Positions 22,150 through 51,202 are shown, counted from the first letter of the stretch. The stretch is DNA of 64,000 nucleotides from Corythucha ciliata (GCA_038030265.1 CM075943.1:15686001-15750000), one strand, 5' to 3'. Notes: generated from the letters alone by a model not told the origin. Translations and numbers: made by a program.

Positions 22150-23900
22150 AGTTAGGGGCGATTTTTGGACTCTACTCGCAAATTAGCGCTTTTTTGGCCG
22201 AGTGTATCGTTCTTCTCAATTTCAGCCGCAGATTAGCGGTTTAGCCCCACCCCCTCCCATAACCATGAATTTGCGCATTTTCTCACTTTAGCAGCAAATT
22301 ATCGTTTATATCCCGTGAGCGATGTTTCTTAATTATCCACGAGTTTTGGCGTTTTCCTCAATTTTAGCAGCATGTTACCGATTTTTTAATTTTTTTACCA
22401 GAGGATTAGCACTTTTCTCAGTTTTAGCTGGAAATTAACGTTTTTTTTAAGTGTTTCCACAATATTAGCCGCAAAATAGGGGGAATTTTCACGAATTAGG
22501 ATTTCTTTGGTTCACCAAGCGCAATGCATGAGCGATTTTTCTCAGTTTACTGGCGAATCAGCGGTTTCTTCGCCTATTGCCATAAATTGGCTTTTTTTTT
22601 TTTTTCAATTTCACCCTGAAAAGTTGCCTTCAGAATACGCAAATTGGCGTATATTCAGTTTTTGGTGCAAATTAGAATTTTTCTCAATTTCAACCACGAA
22701 TTAGCGCTTTGTTTTAAGTTTTAATTGTAGCGGCGACGCGTCGTAGCGTTTCAAACCTGTGAATTAGCGAATTTTCTCAATTTCAGTCACAAATTGGCGT
22801 TTGGCTCAATTTTGGCAGTAAATTGGCGATTTTTTCCATTTTTAGCCGCAAATTAGCATTTTTCTCAATTTTTAGGCTAAAAATTAACCTTTCTCTTAAT
22901 TCAACCAGGCTGATTATTTTATTTTCTACATGTTTCCCACAAATTAGCGGCTTTTCACATTTTACCACCGCATTGAGTGAATTAGCGTATTTTTTAACAT
23001 TATACTATAGCCATGCATTAATTTGCCATTTTTCTGAATTTTAGTCACAAAAAAAGGCCTTCAGAAGATGCGAATTTAAATTATAAATGTAAATTTTGTT
23101 GTTCAAACCTTTTTCAAACCAAAAAATTTACATCGATCATTTTTAAATTATAAATTTCACGACACTTGATTCGAGAATTAGTGATGTTTCTCAATTTTAG
23201 CAGCGAATTTTCGCTTTTTCTACATTTTAGCAACGTGGTAGAGTTTCCAACCCGTGCATTACCTAGCGAGTTTTGTTAATTTTTGCCAGGAATTGGCGTT
23301 TGACTCAATTTAGGCTGCAAATTAGCAATTTTTTCCATTTTTAACTGAGAATTAGCACTTTTCCCCAATTTGAAATGAAAATTAACGTTTTTCTTAATTT
23401 TAGCTGCGCTATTTGGTGATTTTTTCAATTTTTGCCGCGAATTAGTGATTTTCTTCATTTTGTATCCGCGAATTAACGTTTTTCCACAACTTTATATCTG
23501 CAAATTGCAAATTAGCGATTTTTCCCAATTTCAGCTGTGAAATAGCGTTTTGTGCTAATTTTGCGGCCATTCAGCATCCTATTCTATTTTCAATACGCGA
23601 ATGGGCGATTTTGCGCCATTTCAGTTGTGAATTTGCCATTTTTGTCCAATTTTAACCTGAAAGCGTCTTTCATTTGTCAATGTTATAGCGTGTTTTCTCA
23701 ACTTTAACCGCGGGGTTTGCCAAATACAACACTTTCGCGTTGATTTCCACAATTCATTCGAAGAATGGCCTCTGTGTACCGCGAATCAGCGATTTTTTTC
23801 TTAATTTTAGTCTGGAAGTTGCATCGCGAGACCACGAATCAGCGCTTTTTAGCAGCTTTAGCCACGAATATTACCGATTTTTGTCTGATAGAGGGTCCGG
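22150..23900. repeat. Type A short-period tract, 1.75 kb
   Basis: Long run of ~30-bp units (AATTAGCG, run of T, CTCAATTTTAGCCGC). It is the longest forward type A block in the window. Open frames within it are array by-products. Confidence 0.8.
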
Positions 23901-25270
23901 GACGAACCCCCCCCCCCCCCGTACCTCGGTACACTACTAAGTTGGGTCTGAACTCCAAGGAAAAAGCTGGACGTACTAGCACCTTTTCGGGGTGTTTTAA
24001 GTCCAGAAAGTCTGCTAAACCTAACTTCAACGTGAAACGCTCATTTTTGGAGATTTTATGGGGCTCTTCGTTATGGTACTAGCGCTCCTTCGTATGCTTG
24101 TAGCTCTGGGGGGGGGGGGATCTATCCCCAATATCCCCCCCCCCGTACATACGCTCGTGGTCGTCTCACCTGCTTGACTAGCTTTCTGCTTCAATCGGCT
24201 ACAGATTTAGTTTGAAAAATTTTGCTGAATGACTTCAGTGAAGTTTGGGTAAACATGGGAGGCTGTTAATGAACAAAGTGAATGAATGAACGTATTTTCT
24301 TAAGGTGCGTTTACACTGAAGTGTCGCCAGGGCCGTTTTTAGGTGGTAGGCAGGGTAGGCGACCGCCTAGGGGCCCCGGCCCATGTGGGGGGGGGGGCCC
24401 TAGGCTTGGAATAAGAATAATTACAAAATAATTGTTCAGGAGTTACACTCGGCTCAATTTTCACAATTTTGAGGCACTTCTGTTGAAGCAATTAAAAATC
24501 GTGTTCTAAAATGCCCAAGCCCAGAAAATTATGATTTTTCATGGAGAGAAAATCCGGGAAATTTGGGTTTTACAGAGCTCAAAATCCGAATAATTTGATT
24601 TTTGAAGAGTTCAGCCCCTCGAAATTGAATTTTCCAACCATGAAAATCCGCGAAATTGGCTTTGAAGGCGCCTTATTTTCTAAAAGGGGTCTTGAAAGAT
24701 CCAAACATGTGAAAGTTAAATGGGCGTATTGGAGCCAAACACCCGAAATGTCCATTTTAAATAGCCAAATCCAAGAAATTTGGTTGCTAAAGTGGACCAA
24801 ACCGTGGGTTTTAGAAGAAGAGAAATCTGCCCATTGACGCTTTAAAGGGGCAATCCTGGAAATTCGATTTTTAAAAATTCCGCGAAATGCTTTTACGAAT
24901 GAGGGAAACCTCGCGCAATTGTCTTCTGAAGAAGACATAGTTACGAAATTGCGGCTTGTCAGTTAAGTCCAACCCTCGAAATTTATATTTGAAAGAGCGG
25001 GGCCCAAGGAACTTGATTATTCAATTGAGACGTACCCCCCCCCCACCATTGCTATTTTAAAGAGCTAAGTCCAATAAATTCGGATCTTGAAGGTTCTCTC
25101 GGTACGAAACTTGAACGTGTCAACTTCGGCCCCCAGGAACGAGGTGTCTCAATGCAGGCCACTCCTAATTTAAATGGTTATTAATAGTTTTCGCCCTATG
25201 TAGGTACAAAATTGGCAATTTATTCCGCCAAATATTTTGTTTTATTGGAGAAAGAAAATTCAATAATTTG
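23901..25270. other. Gene-free stretch with hAT-like end and G/C runs
   Basis: Homopolymer C or G runs at 23909-23922, 24108-24119, 24133-24145 and 24389-24398. At 24338 there is CAGGGCCGTTTTTAGG followed by GGCGACCGCCTAGGGGCCC, a classic hAT-like start; no right end found. 24530-25110 holds loose ~30-bp units (GAGCTCAAAATCCGAATAAT, GCCAAATCCAAGAAATT). Confidence 0.45.
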
Positions 25271-26025
25271 TTATCCGAATGTTCGGGCTAATTTGTGTGG
25301 TTAAATTATCAATTTTCTGGTTTTGTGAACGTTTTGGACGAAAAACCAGACTGTCTGGTTATGTTTCAAATTTTTATTTGCTGCATCAACAGAGTCTGGG
25401 GGAAAATTTGTATTCCTTGTTCAGGATGGGACTTTCTGAACGAAACTGGCTCATTGAAAGATGGTCAATTTTTGAACTGATGTATAATCTACATAAAGTT
25501 TTTGATCACTCTCTATTGAATTCTGCGACTCAATTGAATCATATTATAGGCCAATTTCGTGACCGCGAAAATTCGGTTAATGTCACAAGAAGTGGGACAT
25601 TTTTGTTTTGTAATAATTTGTGGTGTTTTTTCTGGTTGGAACTGAAAAAGTTCAGTTAGCATTTCGGAGAGCGGTGCCGCGCCGTCATCCTTCCCCCTTC
25701 CCACTGTTGATTTCTTCCCCGCCATGCCATTCAACTAGCAGAAGGCTACGCATGAACAGGTTATGTTAGTTAAAAAGATGGCTGTCGTGGTGGCTGGTGG
25801 TTTGTGTGTGATATGCGTAGTTTAAGCCAAAGCATGTTCGACGTTATTTCAACACGTGTACCAGTTATCTCGTCAACTTTTTCACTTTGATTCGTGTGGG
25901 AAATCCGAGCTTTTCCAAGTTTTTCTTCAAACGTACCCTACCTCCCCTCCCTCTCGCACGACGCACGTGTGTTGACGTCCCGGGCATTTTTCCCCGTAAG
26001 TGAACGGAATTTTTTTGATGAAACC
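25271..26025 (+). other. Presumed promoter and 5' leader region of UPF1
   Basis: A 126-codon open frame (25279-25659) has no recognisable domain and I do not call it. The 25.9-26.0 kb part is GC-richer, as is common at housekeeping promoters. The start ATG at 26026 has A at -3 and G at +4 (AACCATGAG). Confidence 0.3.
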
Positions 26026-42459
<16,434 letters not shown>

Positions 42460-43120
42460 GGAGTGTTCCAAGTGGATTTGAGAGTCGGACAAGGGAAGGT
42501 ATTTTGAAGAAGAAAGTTAAACAAGTTTCTTACGAAGAGCAAACAAAAAAACAAAAAGAATGATAACCCAACAAACAAAAGAAAGAATGATGCGAAGAAA
42601 AGTGAATGTGGCGCGAATAATTGCGAAGTGACCGTCAATTCCGACTGGCTCCGAGATGACTGCCTTTTCATCATGGCTATAACGATGCAAGGAAAAACTG
42701 AATGATTTGGAACAGAAAAAAAAAAAAAAAAAAAAAAAAGAGAGAGAAGCTTTCGGCACACCCAACTCAAGAAGGCGAGTGTTCAGCGGCGTTGTAAGCA
42801 GGTGATGAATAGCAGCATCCATTTTAAATGACAACAACACAACAAAAATGGGGGATTGAGAAGAGAGCTCGCAAAACAAAAAAAAATGCCCTCCCGAGAA
42901 GAGATAGTTTAGTTTTTTCGTCATTTTTTGTTTCTTTAGTGAGCACTCAGAAAGAGAAATACAACGAGTCCAAAAAAAAAATTATGTTTTCAATTATAAT
43001 CGAGGGGTAATTTTTCACGTCCTATTTCCACAATATTTTTTTTATTGTTCTATAAGTTGCTGTCATTCGAGAATGTGAAACAAGTGCATTCTAAGTCAAG
43101 ATTTCATACAACTACAGCGA

Positions 43121-43247
43121 AATAAAAGGGTTCAATTTACACAAGTTAGTTTTTGTGGGTATACAGTTTCGAGGGAGGGGGGGTTAACTGTTATTGTTAC
43201 ACATCTGTCAAGTTATGGTTTTTTTTTCTGGAGAAAAAAAAAATAAA
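43121..43247 (+). terminator. Candidate polyadenylation signals of UPF1
   Basis: AATAAA at 43121-43126 and again at 43242-43247, about 0.66 and 0.78 kb after the stop codon. The intervening 3' UTR is AT-rich. Confidence 0.5.
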
Positions 43248-43475
43248 GTCGCTTCTTTTGGCTTTTGTGCTCGGCTTTACTGTTGTTTTATCAGTCAATT
43301 CATAAAGTCCTCAAATTATTTAGTTTAGCTCATTAGGACGTTGTTTTCGCTCCTGTTGCCTCCCCGACTCTTTTTCTTCCTTTATCGGTTCCAATTCCCC
43401 TCATTGACCACCCCTCCACCACTCTTCTAATCCTGTGGGACGTGAATAGGTTGAGCGGGCAAATATTGATGTAAT

Positions 43476-43481
43476 TTTATT
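43476..43481 (-). terminator. Candidate polyadenylation signal of the K2P gene
   Basis: AATAAA on the minus strand (TTTATT on +), about 180 nt beyond the stop codon. The convergent UPF1 signal lies about 230 bp away, so the two genes end tail to tail. Confidence 0.45.
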
Positions 43482-43658
43482 TTTTAATAACAGCAAATAA
43501 TTATGTACTAAAAAGACATCTCCTACAACTATAAAATGTATATTGTCATTATTATGGCGTATACTTGGTTTTTTCTGATGTGTCCATCCTATTTAACAAT
43601 TTAAAGCGTTTTTAAAATAGTTAACACAATTTAGCAATATTTTTTAGAAATGTTTTGA

Positions 43659-44545
43659 TTAACTCGACGATGAGTCAAGCTTACGGGATATTATGGCCAA
43701 AGGCCCGACCATACCTGGTGTAAACCCACCAGAGTCTTCGGGCGGACTGTAATAACCGCCCCGTTGCATCATTGCCGTTTCATACAGCTGTTTCTGCATG
43801 ACGGCCAGCGACACCTTATTTCCAATCATCAGTTCCTTCATTGAAATTTCACCCGAGTGACGACGACCGCTCGTGTCCACCGCCGAGACGTCGGACTTTT
43901 TTCGGATCATCGTTTTCGGAAGGGCGAAACTTGATCTTCGCCTGGCCCGATGGTGGATTTTCAACGAGTGTCGACGAAGCATTCGCGTCGCTTTGTCAGA
44001 GGCTCGACCGCAGCTGTGACAGTCGAGTCGAATAAGAATCCAATTGAGCGCTTGTTTGATGACGATTGAGGTGACGTTGAACAGGGAGTATATGAAACAA
44101 CAGCCGGTCGCCAGGAGTAAGAAGTTCAATAGACGGTATAGAAAAAAATTTGGATAAGTCGACTCTTGAGTCGATATGAAATCTCCGAAGCCAATCGTCG
44201 AAAAAGACACGAAACAATAGTACAGCGAGTCCAAAAACGTCCAGCCTTCGTAGATTGAAAACAATAACGACGCGAGCGTCGCCACTATAATGGATCCAAT
44301 AACGAGACATATAAGGACCAAATATACGTTCGGTTTCCAGTCTTCGAGAGCGTCCTCCTCTTCAACGTCTCTCCCCTCGCGTCGAAGGCGGCGAACGTGA
44401 AGATAGCCGAGAAACAGAGCTAGGAGACTGATGATTCTCTCCAGAAATAAATTGAAAAAGAGAATGCCGCCGGAGCAGCCAAGAAAACCGTAGACGATGA
44501 CGGCTAAACGACCGGCTGGCGTTGTTGGCACCATGCTTCCATAAC
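43659..44545 (-). CDS. Two-pore-domain potassium channel, THIK (KCNK12/13)-like, last exon only
   Basis: Encodes the C-terminal 295 residues of a K2P background K+ channel, starting inside the first selectivity filter: the acceptor TTTACAG precedes GT TAT GGA, so the glycine codon of GYG is split by a phase-1 intron, a position conserved in K2P genes. After GYG come TM2 (about 13-47), a cytoplasmic loop with LRREGRD and WKPNVY, TM3 (74-96), the second pore with SFSTIGFGD (114-122) and TM4 (139-165) ending SLFNVTSIVIKQALNW. The GFLGCSGGILFFNLFLERII and IKQALNW regions and the tail KVSLAVMQKQLYETA are THIK-like. The exon with the N-terminus, TM1 and first pore helix is not found upstream on this strand, so the gene continues through a long intron, probably beyond the window, or is a fragment. 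The frame is intact. Confidence 0.9.
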
Positions 44546-46350
44546 CTGTAAACAAAAAAAAAAGTGTTTGAGAATAGGGCGTGTCTTTTATTCTTCGGGC
44601 TTAGGACTAGAAAGCCGCCCGGAAGGGTAAGAAGTAGGTGGATAAGCCTTCGTGGTACTCTAACCGTGTAATGCACTTATAAATCTTGACAATGCTTAAC
44701 ATCCCTATCCCTCCCATCGCTCTTATCTTCATCTCGAAAGGTTTTTCCTGCGTAATTCAATTTTATAGAGCTGTAAGAAAATGAATTTCCTTTGAAATAG
44801 TTTCCCGTACTAGATGACCTACCCAAACGGGGGGAAGTTTTATTTCAAACTCAGAAATAAGTGGGAAACGACGGGAAAAGTCAAAATCTCTCTCTCTCTC
44901 CTGCGCTCGAAAAAGGAGACAAGGAGGAATTTATGAGAATCTTCCCATTAATAATGCATGAAAATACCGTAATTCTTTTTAAACACTCGAATAAACACAC
45001 CCCCCCCCCCATTGTAGGATTAAATTATTCAACAAAGGATTCACCCAGCCCTCCTCCTTCATCGCACTCATCAATCCTCCCCTAAGCGGGTTACAAATAC
45101 GGTCTCTTGATGCCAATTGTTTAAAACTTACCCGACAGAGATTAACCGACCGTGTCCGGGTGTCGAGCGTCGCAAGAAAGATTCCCCCCCCCCACACACA
45201 CATCTTACCATGACTGACTGATGAAGGGTCGAAGATAGTGGAATAATATTGCTTTCTAAAGAAAAAGGAAAGTGAAGAGGGTTGGAAAGTTTATAATAGC
45301 CGCTATTTTTCTCTTTTGCTGGCGTTATTGATAATCTGTTTGAGTTTTTCGAAAAGGAGGGGTTAGTTTGAGAAAAAAAAAAATGGGTCGACAAAAAGTT
45401 TACCGCTCGTAAATTTGGCTGGAAACCCGGTGAAACTTTTCGAGAGTAAACATCCTTTGAATTGGTGAAAATTAAGTCAGTGAGGTAGAGTGTTGGGTAT
45501 TTGTGAAACAGTACAGGCGTTCCGAGACATCCAGCGTTTGACAACTGACATTTTGCTTTTCCCGTCAAGTCAAGCTCAAAATTGCTTCAGAAATCCGTCA
45601 AAATGTAATCCATTCCGTTGAAAAAACTTCGTCAGCGTAGCATGCCCCCCTTCCTTCCAAAGGAGGCCACTGAAAAGCTTCAAGAGGGGAAAATATATGG
45701 ATTTTTAGGTTCCAGTTTAGGAGGCTACAGTTGAGAAAAATTTGCCAATTCGTGGTTTGGGGGGGCTCTATTACGGCTAAAATTCAGAAAAACCGTTACG
45801 CTTACTAAAACGCAAACTTCGCGGATTTTCCCGTTTATTTATTTATTAATTTTCTAGTCATGACATTGGTGCAGTCAGCCTCTAGTCTAGGGGTGGGCAG
45901 CTTCACTAGTTCACTGTTGAAAGTGTGAGAGGCACCACTGCCTTTTCGCAAGCTTATAATTCCGATAACCAATTTCTCACATTGCGATCACTAAGGCGGC
46001 GTTCATACTGTGGCGATGCGATATCGTTCTTCATCACTCACACACATTTCCAGTCAGTTTGCAATAGTTGCACCATCAAGTTTAACCATCACACTGATTT
46101 AGTCTCACTAACATTTGTCCCTATTTGAGGATTTGCTTAATACGTCCTCACATTCCTCCACAAATATATGCCGACCATTGTTATTTCATGAAAAACGCCA
46201 CAAAATACCCTCCCCCCCCCCCGAAAACCCACAACAACTACGAAATTTTGGTAAGGGGCGGGGCGGTGAAATGTTTATTTGGCCCTAAGGGGGCAGCCGC
46301 TCTAAAAAGCTTGAGAACCACTGCTCTAGTATGTTCGCCACCTAAGACAC
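44546..46350. other. Region 5' of the K2P exon, no exon 1 found
   Basis: Probably intron of the K2P gene. Minus-strand donors such as GTCGG|GTAAGT (near 45127) and CATG|GTAAG (near 45208) are present, but the frames before them do not encode a K2P first pore helix (expected ...TIG). C-runs at 45000-45010 and 45184-45192; otherwise nothing recognised. A short reverse type A stretch lies at 45725-45810. Confidence 0.4.
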
Positions 46351-46359
46351 CAATTTCCC

Positions 46360-46960
46360 CGATTTTTAATTTTAAAAAAAGCATTCCCCCCCCCCACCGG
46401 ATTTGGCTCACTGAAATGCATATTTCTCGGATTTTGCTCTCTAAAAAACCAATTTCGCTAATATTTTTACGCGTTGAGCTCATTAAAAAAATCAATTTCG
46501 CGAGTTTTTTTACTGGGATGCCTTAATTTAGATACCGTTTTCGATGATTTTGCGCACTAAAAAGACATTTTTAGCTGGTTTGACTCACTAAAAAAAACAA
46601 TTTCGCTCACCAAAAAACCAATTTTGTCGGATTTTTATTGCTAAAAAACATTTGGGTTGCCTCATTCAAAAATCAATTTCGTGGGTAGTAAAAGAAAAAA
46701 AAAAACATTTTCGTAGGTGTGTTTCGCTAAAAAACAACTTTTGCGGGTTCCACTCGCTAAAGAAATATTTTGGCGGGTCTAGCTCGCAAAAAATAAAATA
46801 AAAATCGCGGATTTTCCTGCCTGGAAGTGGAAATCCAGTTTAATGGTGTTGCCTTATTCACAAAAAAAAAAAAAAAAAAAATGGCGGATTTTGCATAACA
46901 AAATGCGAAATACTAAAATGCCATTTTTGCGAGTTTTGCTCGTTAAAAAACTATTTTTAT
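46360..46960. repeat. Type C short-period tract
   Basis: About 20 diverged units of about 30 bp resembling CTCACTAAAAAACCAATTTC followed by GCGGATTTTG. Confidence 0.8.
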
Positions 46961-47327
46961 CCTACTCGATGTGAAAACGCGTGCTTTCATGACTCGCAAC
47001 TGTCATGAAAATAAGATTTTCATGTCTAGGCATGAAAATTTGTGCCAAAATTTGTCACCAAGATGCGCTTCGGATAACTATATGTATTTTGTTTCCTATT
47101 CTTGCAGGGGTTTTTTCTCGTTGCCCCGCAACGCACCTCTCCTCAATCCTCCACACCCGACCGACGTCGTTCCCACTCACTGAGGCGTTGTCGTTTGTCT
47201 AGATGCACTTTTATTTTGTCAAGTACAGATGGGCAAACGTTTTCTTTTTATTTCACCTTCCAGTTTTAAACTCAATACTAATTTATTAATTTTGTCCCCT
47301 TCTTGCGTAGGATAAAAACTCATGTGT

Positions 47328-47446
47328 AAGCCTCGGCAGAAAGGCGTATTCTGGGCCTCGAAAAATGGTCAGCCTCCACTACGTCTCGGCTGACCACTTT
47401 TTTTCTCAGCCCGGAAAAGTATGCCTTTCATGCCTAGGTGGTCAAT
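47328..47446. mobile_element. MITE-like hairpin
   Basis: CCTCGGCAGAAAGGCGTATT then CTGGGC and TCGAAAAATGGTCAGCC on the left; GGCTGACCACTTTTTTCTC then GCCCGG, AAGTATGCCTTTCATGCCTAGG on the right. Arms about 45 bp, loop about 15 bp. Confidence 0.7.
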
Positions 47447-47802
47447 ATACTATTTCACGAGGTCACCAAATTGTACATTGTCACGTGCATGAAATCGGGT
47501 GGTAGCGATTTTTTGACACAGTGTTCGGGACGACGTGGGAGTCCACTCGTCAAGTTTTCGACCTCTGGAACTTATTTTCCCCTTGAAGGAGTGGGTTTTC
47601 TGCCATTACCTTTATACTTCGGGGTTGTTATGGTTTGATATTCACTCGGGGGTTTCTTGACTAAATCTGTCGTATCTCATGAAAAACACTGTATCACTGA
47701 ATTGTATCACTGAAATTTCAAAAACACCGTTGGAAAGAACCCTAAATTATCCGGGGGTCTCTAGATTGATCAATATTTATGCGACTTAATTATAGCTGAA
47801 TA

Positions 47803-47885
47803 ATGCATGCATAAAGCTGAAGCCGTAGGAGCCTTCCCTCGTTGAGGTGCGTCAAAAACGAACCCGTTTCGGCTCCTCGCCATCT
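47803..47885. mobile_element. Partial relative of the 733-907 MITE
   Basis: TGCATGCATAAAG, CCGTAGGAGCC, CCCTCGTTGAGGTGCGTC, AAAAACGAACC and TTTCGGCT are shared, with internal deletions. The right half is missing. Confidence 0.65.
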
Positions 47886-48139
47886 GCACCGAATGGAAGT
47901 TCAACTGAAACAGTTTCAGTCTCCCCTCATACAGTCTTCACTCATAAAACGGGTGCTAAATTTTAATGCGCTGAATTTTGTGGATTAGGCCTACTCGGAT
48001 ATGTTGAATAATCAATTTTTTCCCACTCTACTTATTTGCCCTTCACCTTATGTTAAATTTGTTATTATTATTCCCGTTTGGTACTAAATAACCAAAAATT
48101 AAACGTTGTTAAACTCGTCTCATAAAACGCTTTTTCAAC

Positions 48140-48690
48140 TGGTTATGGGCCCAGTGCACTAAGAGACGTGAAGAAAAACATGGAAGGAAAGAAAGAAAAA
48201 GAAAAGATCGGAAAGAAAGTTTGAACGAAATGGCAGAAAAAATGGTCGAATGTGTGTGAATTGGTTGGATGAAGAATTCCGAAGGCTGGAGGGCGCTTGG
48301 AAATTTTTAAGTCCGAATTGCGATGAGGTCGATCAAGCTGTAGGGTCATTTGAGCGGCGAAAAGAAGAGGCCGGAGCTAATAATTCGGGAGGTGGAGTCA
48401 CAAGAACAAGCTAAGAAAAGATACGAGGATGAGCTTGAAGAGTGGGAAACTGCAGATTTCAAAGCACAACGAATAATAGTTTCCACGTGGATGAAAAAAT
48501 TATAACACATCTGATGACCTGTAGTACATCAAAGGACATGTGGGATAAGCTTCTATCAATCTACGAAAAAAAACGTGAGTCGTGTCTTCATGTGATACAG
48601 TCGACATTTTTCTCGTATGAATAAGATCCGAATGACGATATTGCGACCCATATATCAAAAATTGAAGAGCTAGGGCATCCGCGTCTGATT
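48140..48690 (+). pseudogene. Decayed Ty1/copia-type gag fragment
   Basis: The clearest part, about 48446-48670, reads in one frame as KAQRIIVST, then DEKIITHLMTCSTSKDMWDK, then LLSIYEKKRE, and after a stop DDIATHISKIEEL. The order (KA..I...D..I..., TSKxMWDxL..IYE, then HI..I..L) is that of the Ty1/copia gag (UBN2-like) domain. One stop (near 48622) and at least one upstream frame problem break it. No LTR seen nearby. Non-functional remnant. Confidence 0.7.
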
Positions 48691-48699
48691 GAAAAAATA

Positions 48700-49070
48700 G
48701 GTGTTTTTTGTATCTTACTCAATTATTTAATGACTGCCAAATCTTCACAGTTTGGTGGAATAAGGGGTGGGATACGCCTCGGGCTCATTTTTCGTCCCCT
48801 GAATCCTACATTTAAAATAATATTTGCACTGGAAAGCTGGTAAATTTAACGCTCTTTCGAACGGTGTATTCAGATTTGATTTTCGGCCAGAAATAAGCGA
48901 GTTACAGTCGTTTTAGTAACGCGATGTCTATAAGCATAAGCTGGTGAGCATACTTATGCACAAAAAAATGTGAGCACACTACACTACGCCCATCTCAGGG
49001 CTGAAACGGGTGCCGGGACGCAATTTTATAGCTCGTGATGAAAAAATTATGTAGCTTCATAATTTGTATT
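48700..49070. other. Unassigned stretch
   Basis: Mixed sequence after the copia remnant. The phrases CTTTCGAACGGTGT (48871) and a similar one at 57010 suggest a shared but unrecognised repeat. Confidence 0.3.
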
Positions 49071-49760
49071 GGATTCCGTCAAACCCGCAAATTTTGATTT
49101 TGTAGAGCTCAAACGCGCGAAATTAACTTTCCTATGAGACGAACTCCGTGAAATTCGGGGATCCAAGAGCCAAAACTCGTGAAATTTGGATTATGAACAG
49201 CCAACCACGCGAAATTGTGGGATGAAATATCATAAATCCAATAATTTGATTTTTCAATTTGTCGAATTAGCTTATAGCGTTTCCTATTCATTGCAATACA
49301 CTTGTGGGGTGTAAGTTTTTCCACCCGTCCTCTCTTAATTGAAACATATGTTTATGGAGAGGACGGTGCACTACACTTGTGTGGTGAGTTGAATGGGAAA
49401 CGCTATAAACTTACTAATAAAGAGTCAGACCTAAAAGATGATTGTGGATCATGAAAAAGCCAAAATGAAAGAGCCAAATCGATCTAGAACCCAAACCCGT
49501 GAAATTTGGTTCGAAAGTGCCAGAATCGTGAAACTTGGTTTTGAAACAGCCTAGGTCACGAAACATGCCTTTTGAAAGATCCAAAAACGCGAACTTGTAT
49601 TTTTAAAGAGCCAAACACGCAAAATTGTAATTTCCAAAGAGCGAAACCCATTAAGTTGATTTTTATGACATCTAATGAGCCCGCCATTGAAGATCCAAGC
49701 ACGTAAAATTTGGTTTTGGTATGAGTAAAACCCCGAAATTCGTTTTTGGGTGAGACAACC
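49070..49760. repeat. Type C-like tract in reverse orientation
   Basis: Units such as GAGCCAAAACTCGTGAAATT and TTGGTTTTGAAACAGCC, about 30 bp and diverged. Interrupted by the MITE at 49273-49407. Confidence 0.65.
49273..49407. mobile_element. MITE family T, copy 3 (inverse orientation)
   Basis: TATAGCGTTTCCTATTCATT to TTGAATGGGAAACGCTATA, so both ends are intact. It carries CAATACACTTG, GTCCTCTC, CATATGTTTATGGAGAGGAC and GCACTACACTTGTG. The tract of reverse type C units resumes on both sides, marking it as an insertion. Confidence 0.85.
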
Positions 49761-50026
49761 CTCTGATGTTGGCCGTTCGTTTTGGTCTGCTAAATTGGTT
49801 CTCCTGAGAAAAATTCCGTTCTTGGTTTTAAAACGAGTCAAACCCTGAGTGTCATGCAGATGCAAAGTCATTTTTTTCTTCAAAATATTGTTTTGACCTC
49901 CAAATTTGAACATTCCTTGCGATTGTAAAGGTTGCTAAAAATCTTAAAAATCTCATCTAATGTTCTACTTTGAATGGAGCTGGATGTGTTCGCCTACCCA
50001 AGTATCAATTACCAAAACATTGTCGC

Positions 50027-50174
50027 TATGACAGCTGGCTGTCGGATTAGAGTGCATTTTGACCTAAGGATTTTGACGTTGACACTAATTTGTTAGTTTT
50101 GGCTAAATAACTGAAAACAACATTCGTAGTAGCGAAATGCACTCTAAACCGTCAGCCAGTTGTTGGAGTGACAT
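50027..50174. mobile_element. MITE-like element, about 148 bp
   Basis: GTCGCTATGACAGCTGGCTG then GATTAGAGTGCATTTTG on the left; CGAAATGCACTCTAAACCG then CAGCCAGTTGTTGGAGTGAC on the right. No coding frame. Confidence 0.7.
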
Positions 50175-51030
50175 TTTTTCATATTTCGGTAGACATACAC
50201 AGTCAGTTCTCATCAAAAGAAAACTGTAGGTGAGGGTTTAAGATTTTAGCATGCTGAAAATCGCAGAGATTGTTCAAAATTTGCAGGTCAAACAAGAGAC
50301 GTTGAAGAGAAAAATGACTCTTTTTTCTTACTTAAAAAATGGTCATTTGCTTAGAAAAGCCCTTGTAAAAAATATCAGGAATAATTTTGAAAGGGGCACA
50401 TCGAAGATGTTTTTCTGACCCATGGGAAGTCGATAGGCGTATATTTAGTCTGAATCTGAATAAGTAGGGGCTGACATTTTTTGAAAAATAATAATCCCCG
50501 ATTAGTACAACTTGGAGAACATGCTGGGGCCCCAGAAAATAATTCATTTGTGACGGAAATGCTCACTCTTGGCATAAAAAAAATGTGCTCTTTCCGAATC
50601 CGTCATCAAAAAATGCAGAAAGTCAACAGGAAAGCTAGTAACTCGCTTTTAATAGTCAATAAAAATGATGTAAAGACTTTTAAAACATCGTAAAAGTCAT
50701 ATCTGGAAGAAGTTTGATTTCGGACCATGGTGTATTATAGGATGTTCTCGACCGCAAATGAGATATATTTTCACTTAATTTTTTTTTTGTCACACTTATC
50801 CTCTTCCATTCTGTATAAAAAATCCGTGGCTTAGCATTTTTAATGAATAGGCAACCCTTATAATTATAATTGTACGCTCTTACTGTCAATAGTGTGACTT
50901 GTCGAAACTTAATTTGGACTGGCAGGAGGATGAGTTGACTGACGCCTCAGAAACTCGTCCAAAACCTTCTAATTTAGATAGGAATGTTAATTTTGACCAA
51001 AGTCCGGAACACTATTTTCTTTATGTACCT
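50175..51030. other. Gene-free, AT-rich stretch
   Basis: Several short frames (for example 50481-50693 on +, 50680-50889 on -) without recognisable domains. Nothing else seen. Confidence 0.35.
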
Positions 51031-51169
51031 GGGGGCATATTCTCTGACAAAAAAGCGATATGTTTTTCGTAGCAATATGTTAATTTCATTCGTATTTTTG
51101 AAAAAAATTAATGAAATAGACATATTGCCTTGAAAAACATATTGCCTTTTTGTTAGAGAATAGCCCTCC
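51031..51169. mobile_element. MITE family G, copy 2
   Basis: GGGGGCATATTCTCTGACAA on the left, TTGTTAGAGAATAGCCCTCC on the right. Arms include GATATGTTTTTCG and CAATATG; the centre has TTAATGAAATA as in copy 1 at 21985-22123. Confidence 0.8.
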
Positions 51170-51202
51170 AGGAACTGGACAATATCCACTAACAATAAGG
51201 TC

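Noticed and set aside
25279..25659. 126-aa open frame upstream of UPF1
   Set aside because: No domain, odd composition with hydrophobic and aromatic runs, no splice partners; more likely chance or leader sequence.
42710..42740. Poly-A tract near the UPF1 end as a cleavage site
   Set aside because: No hexamer at the right distance upstream; canonical signals occur further on at 43121 and 43242.
45128..45568. Possible K2P exon 1 ending at the GTAAGT near 45127
   Set aside because: The frame before the donor does not encode a pore helix (no T-[IV]-G) or TM1, and the phase does not fit.
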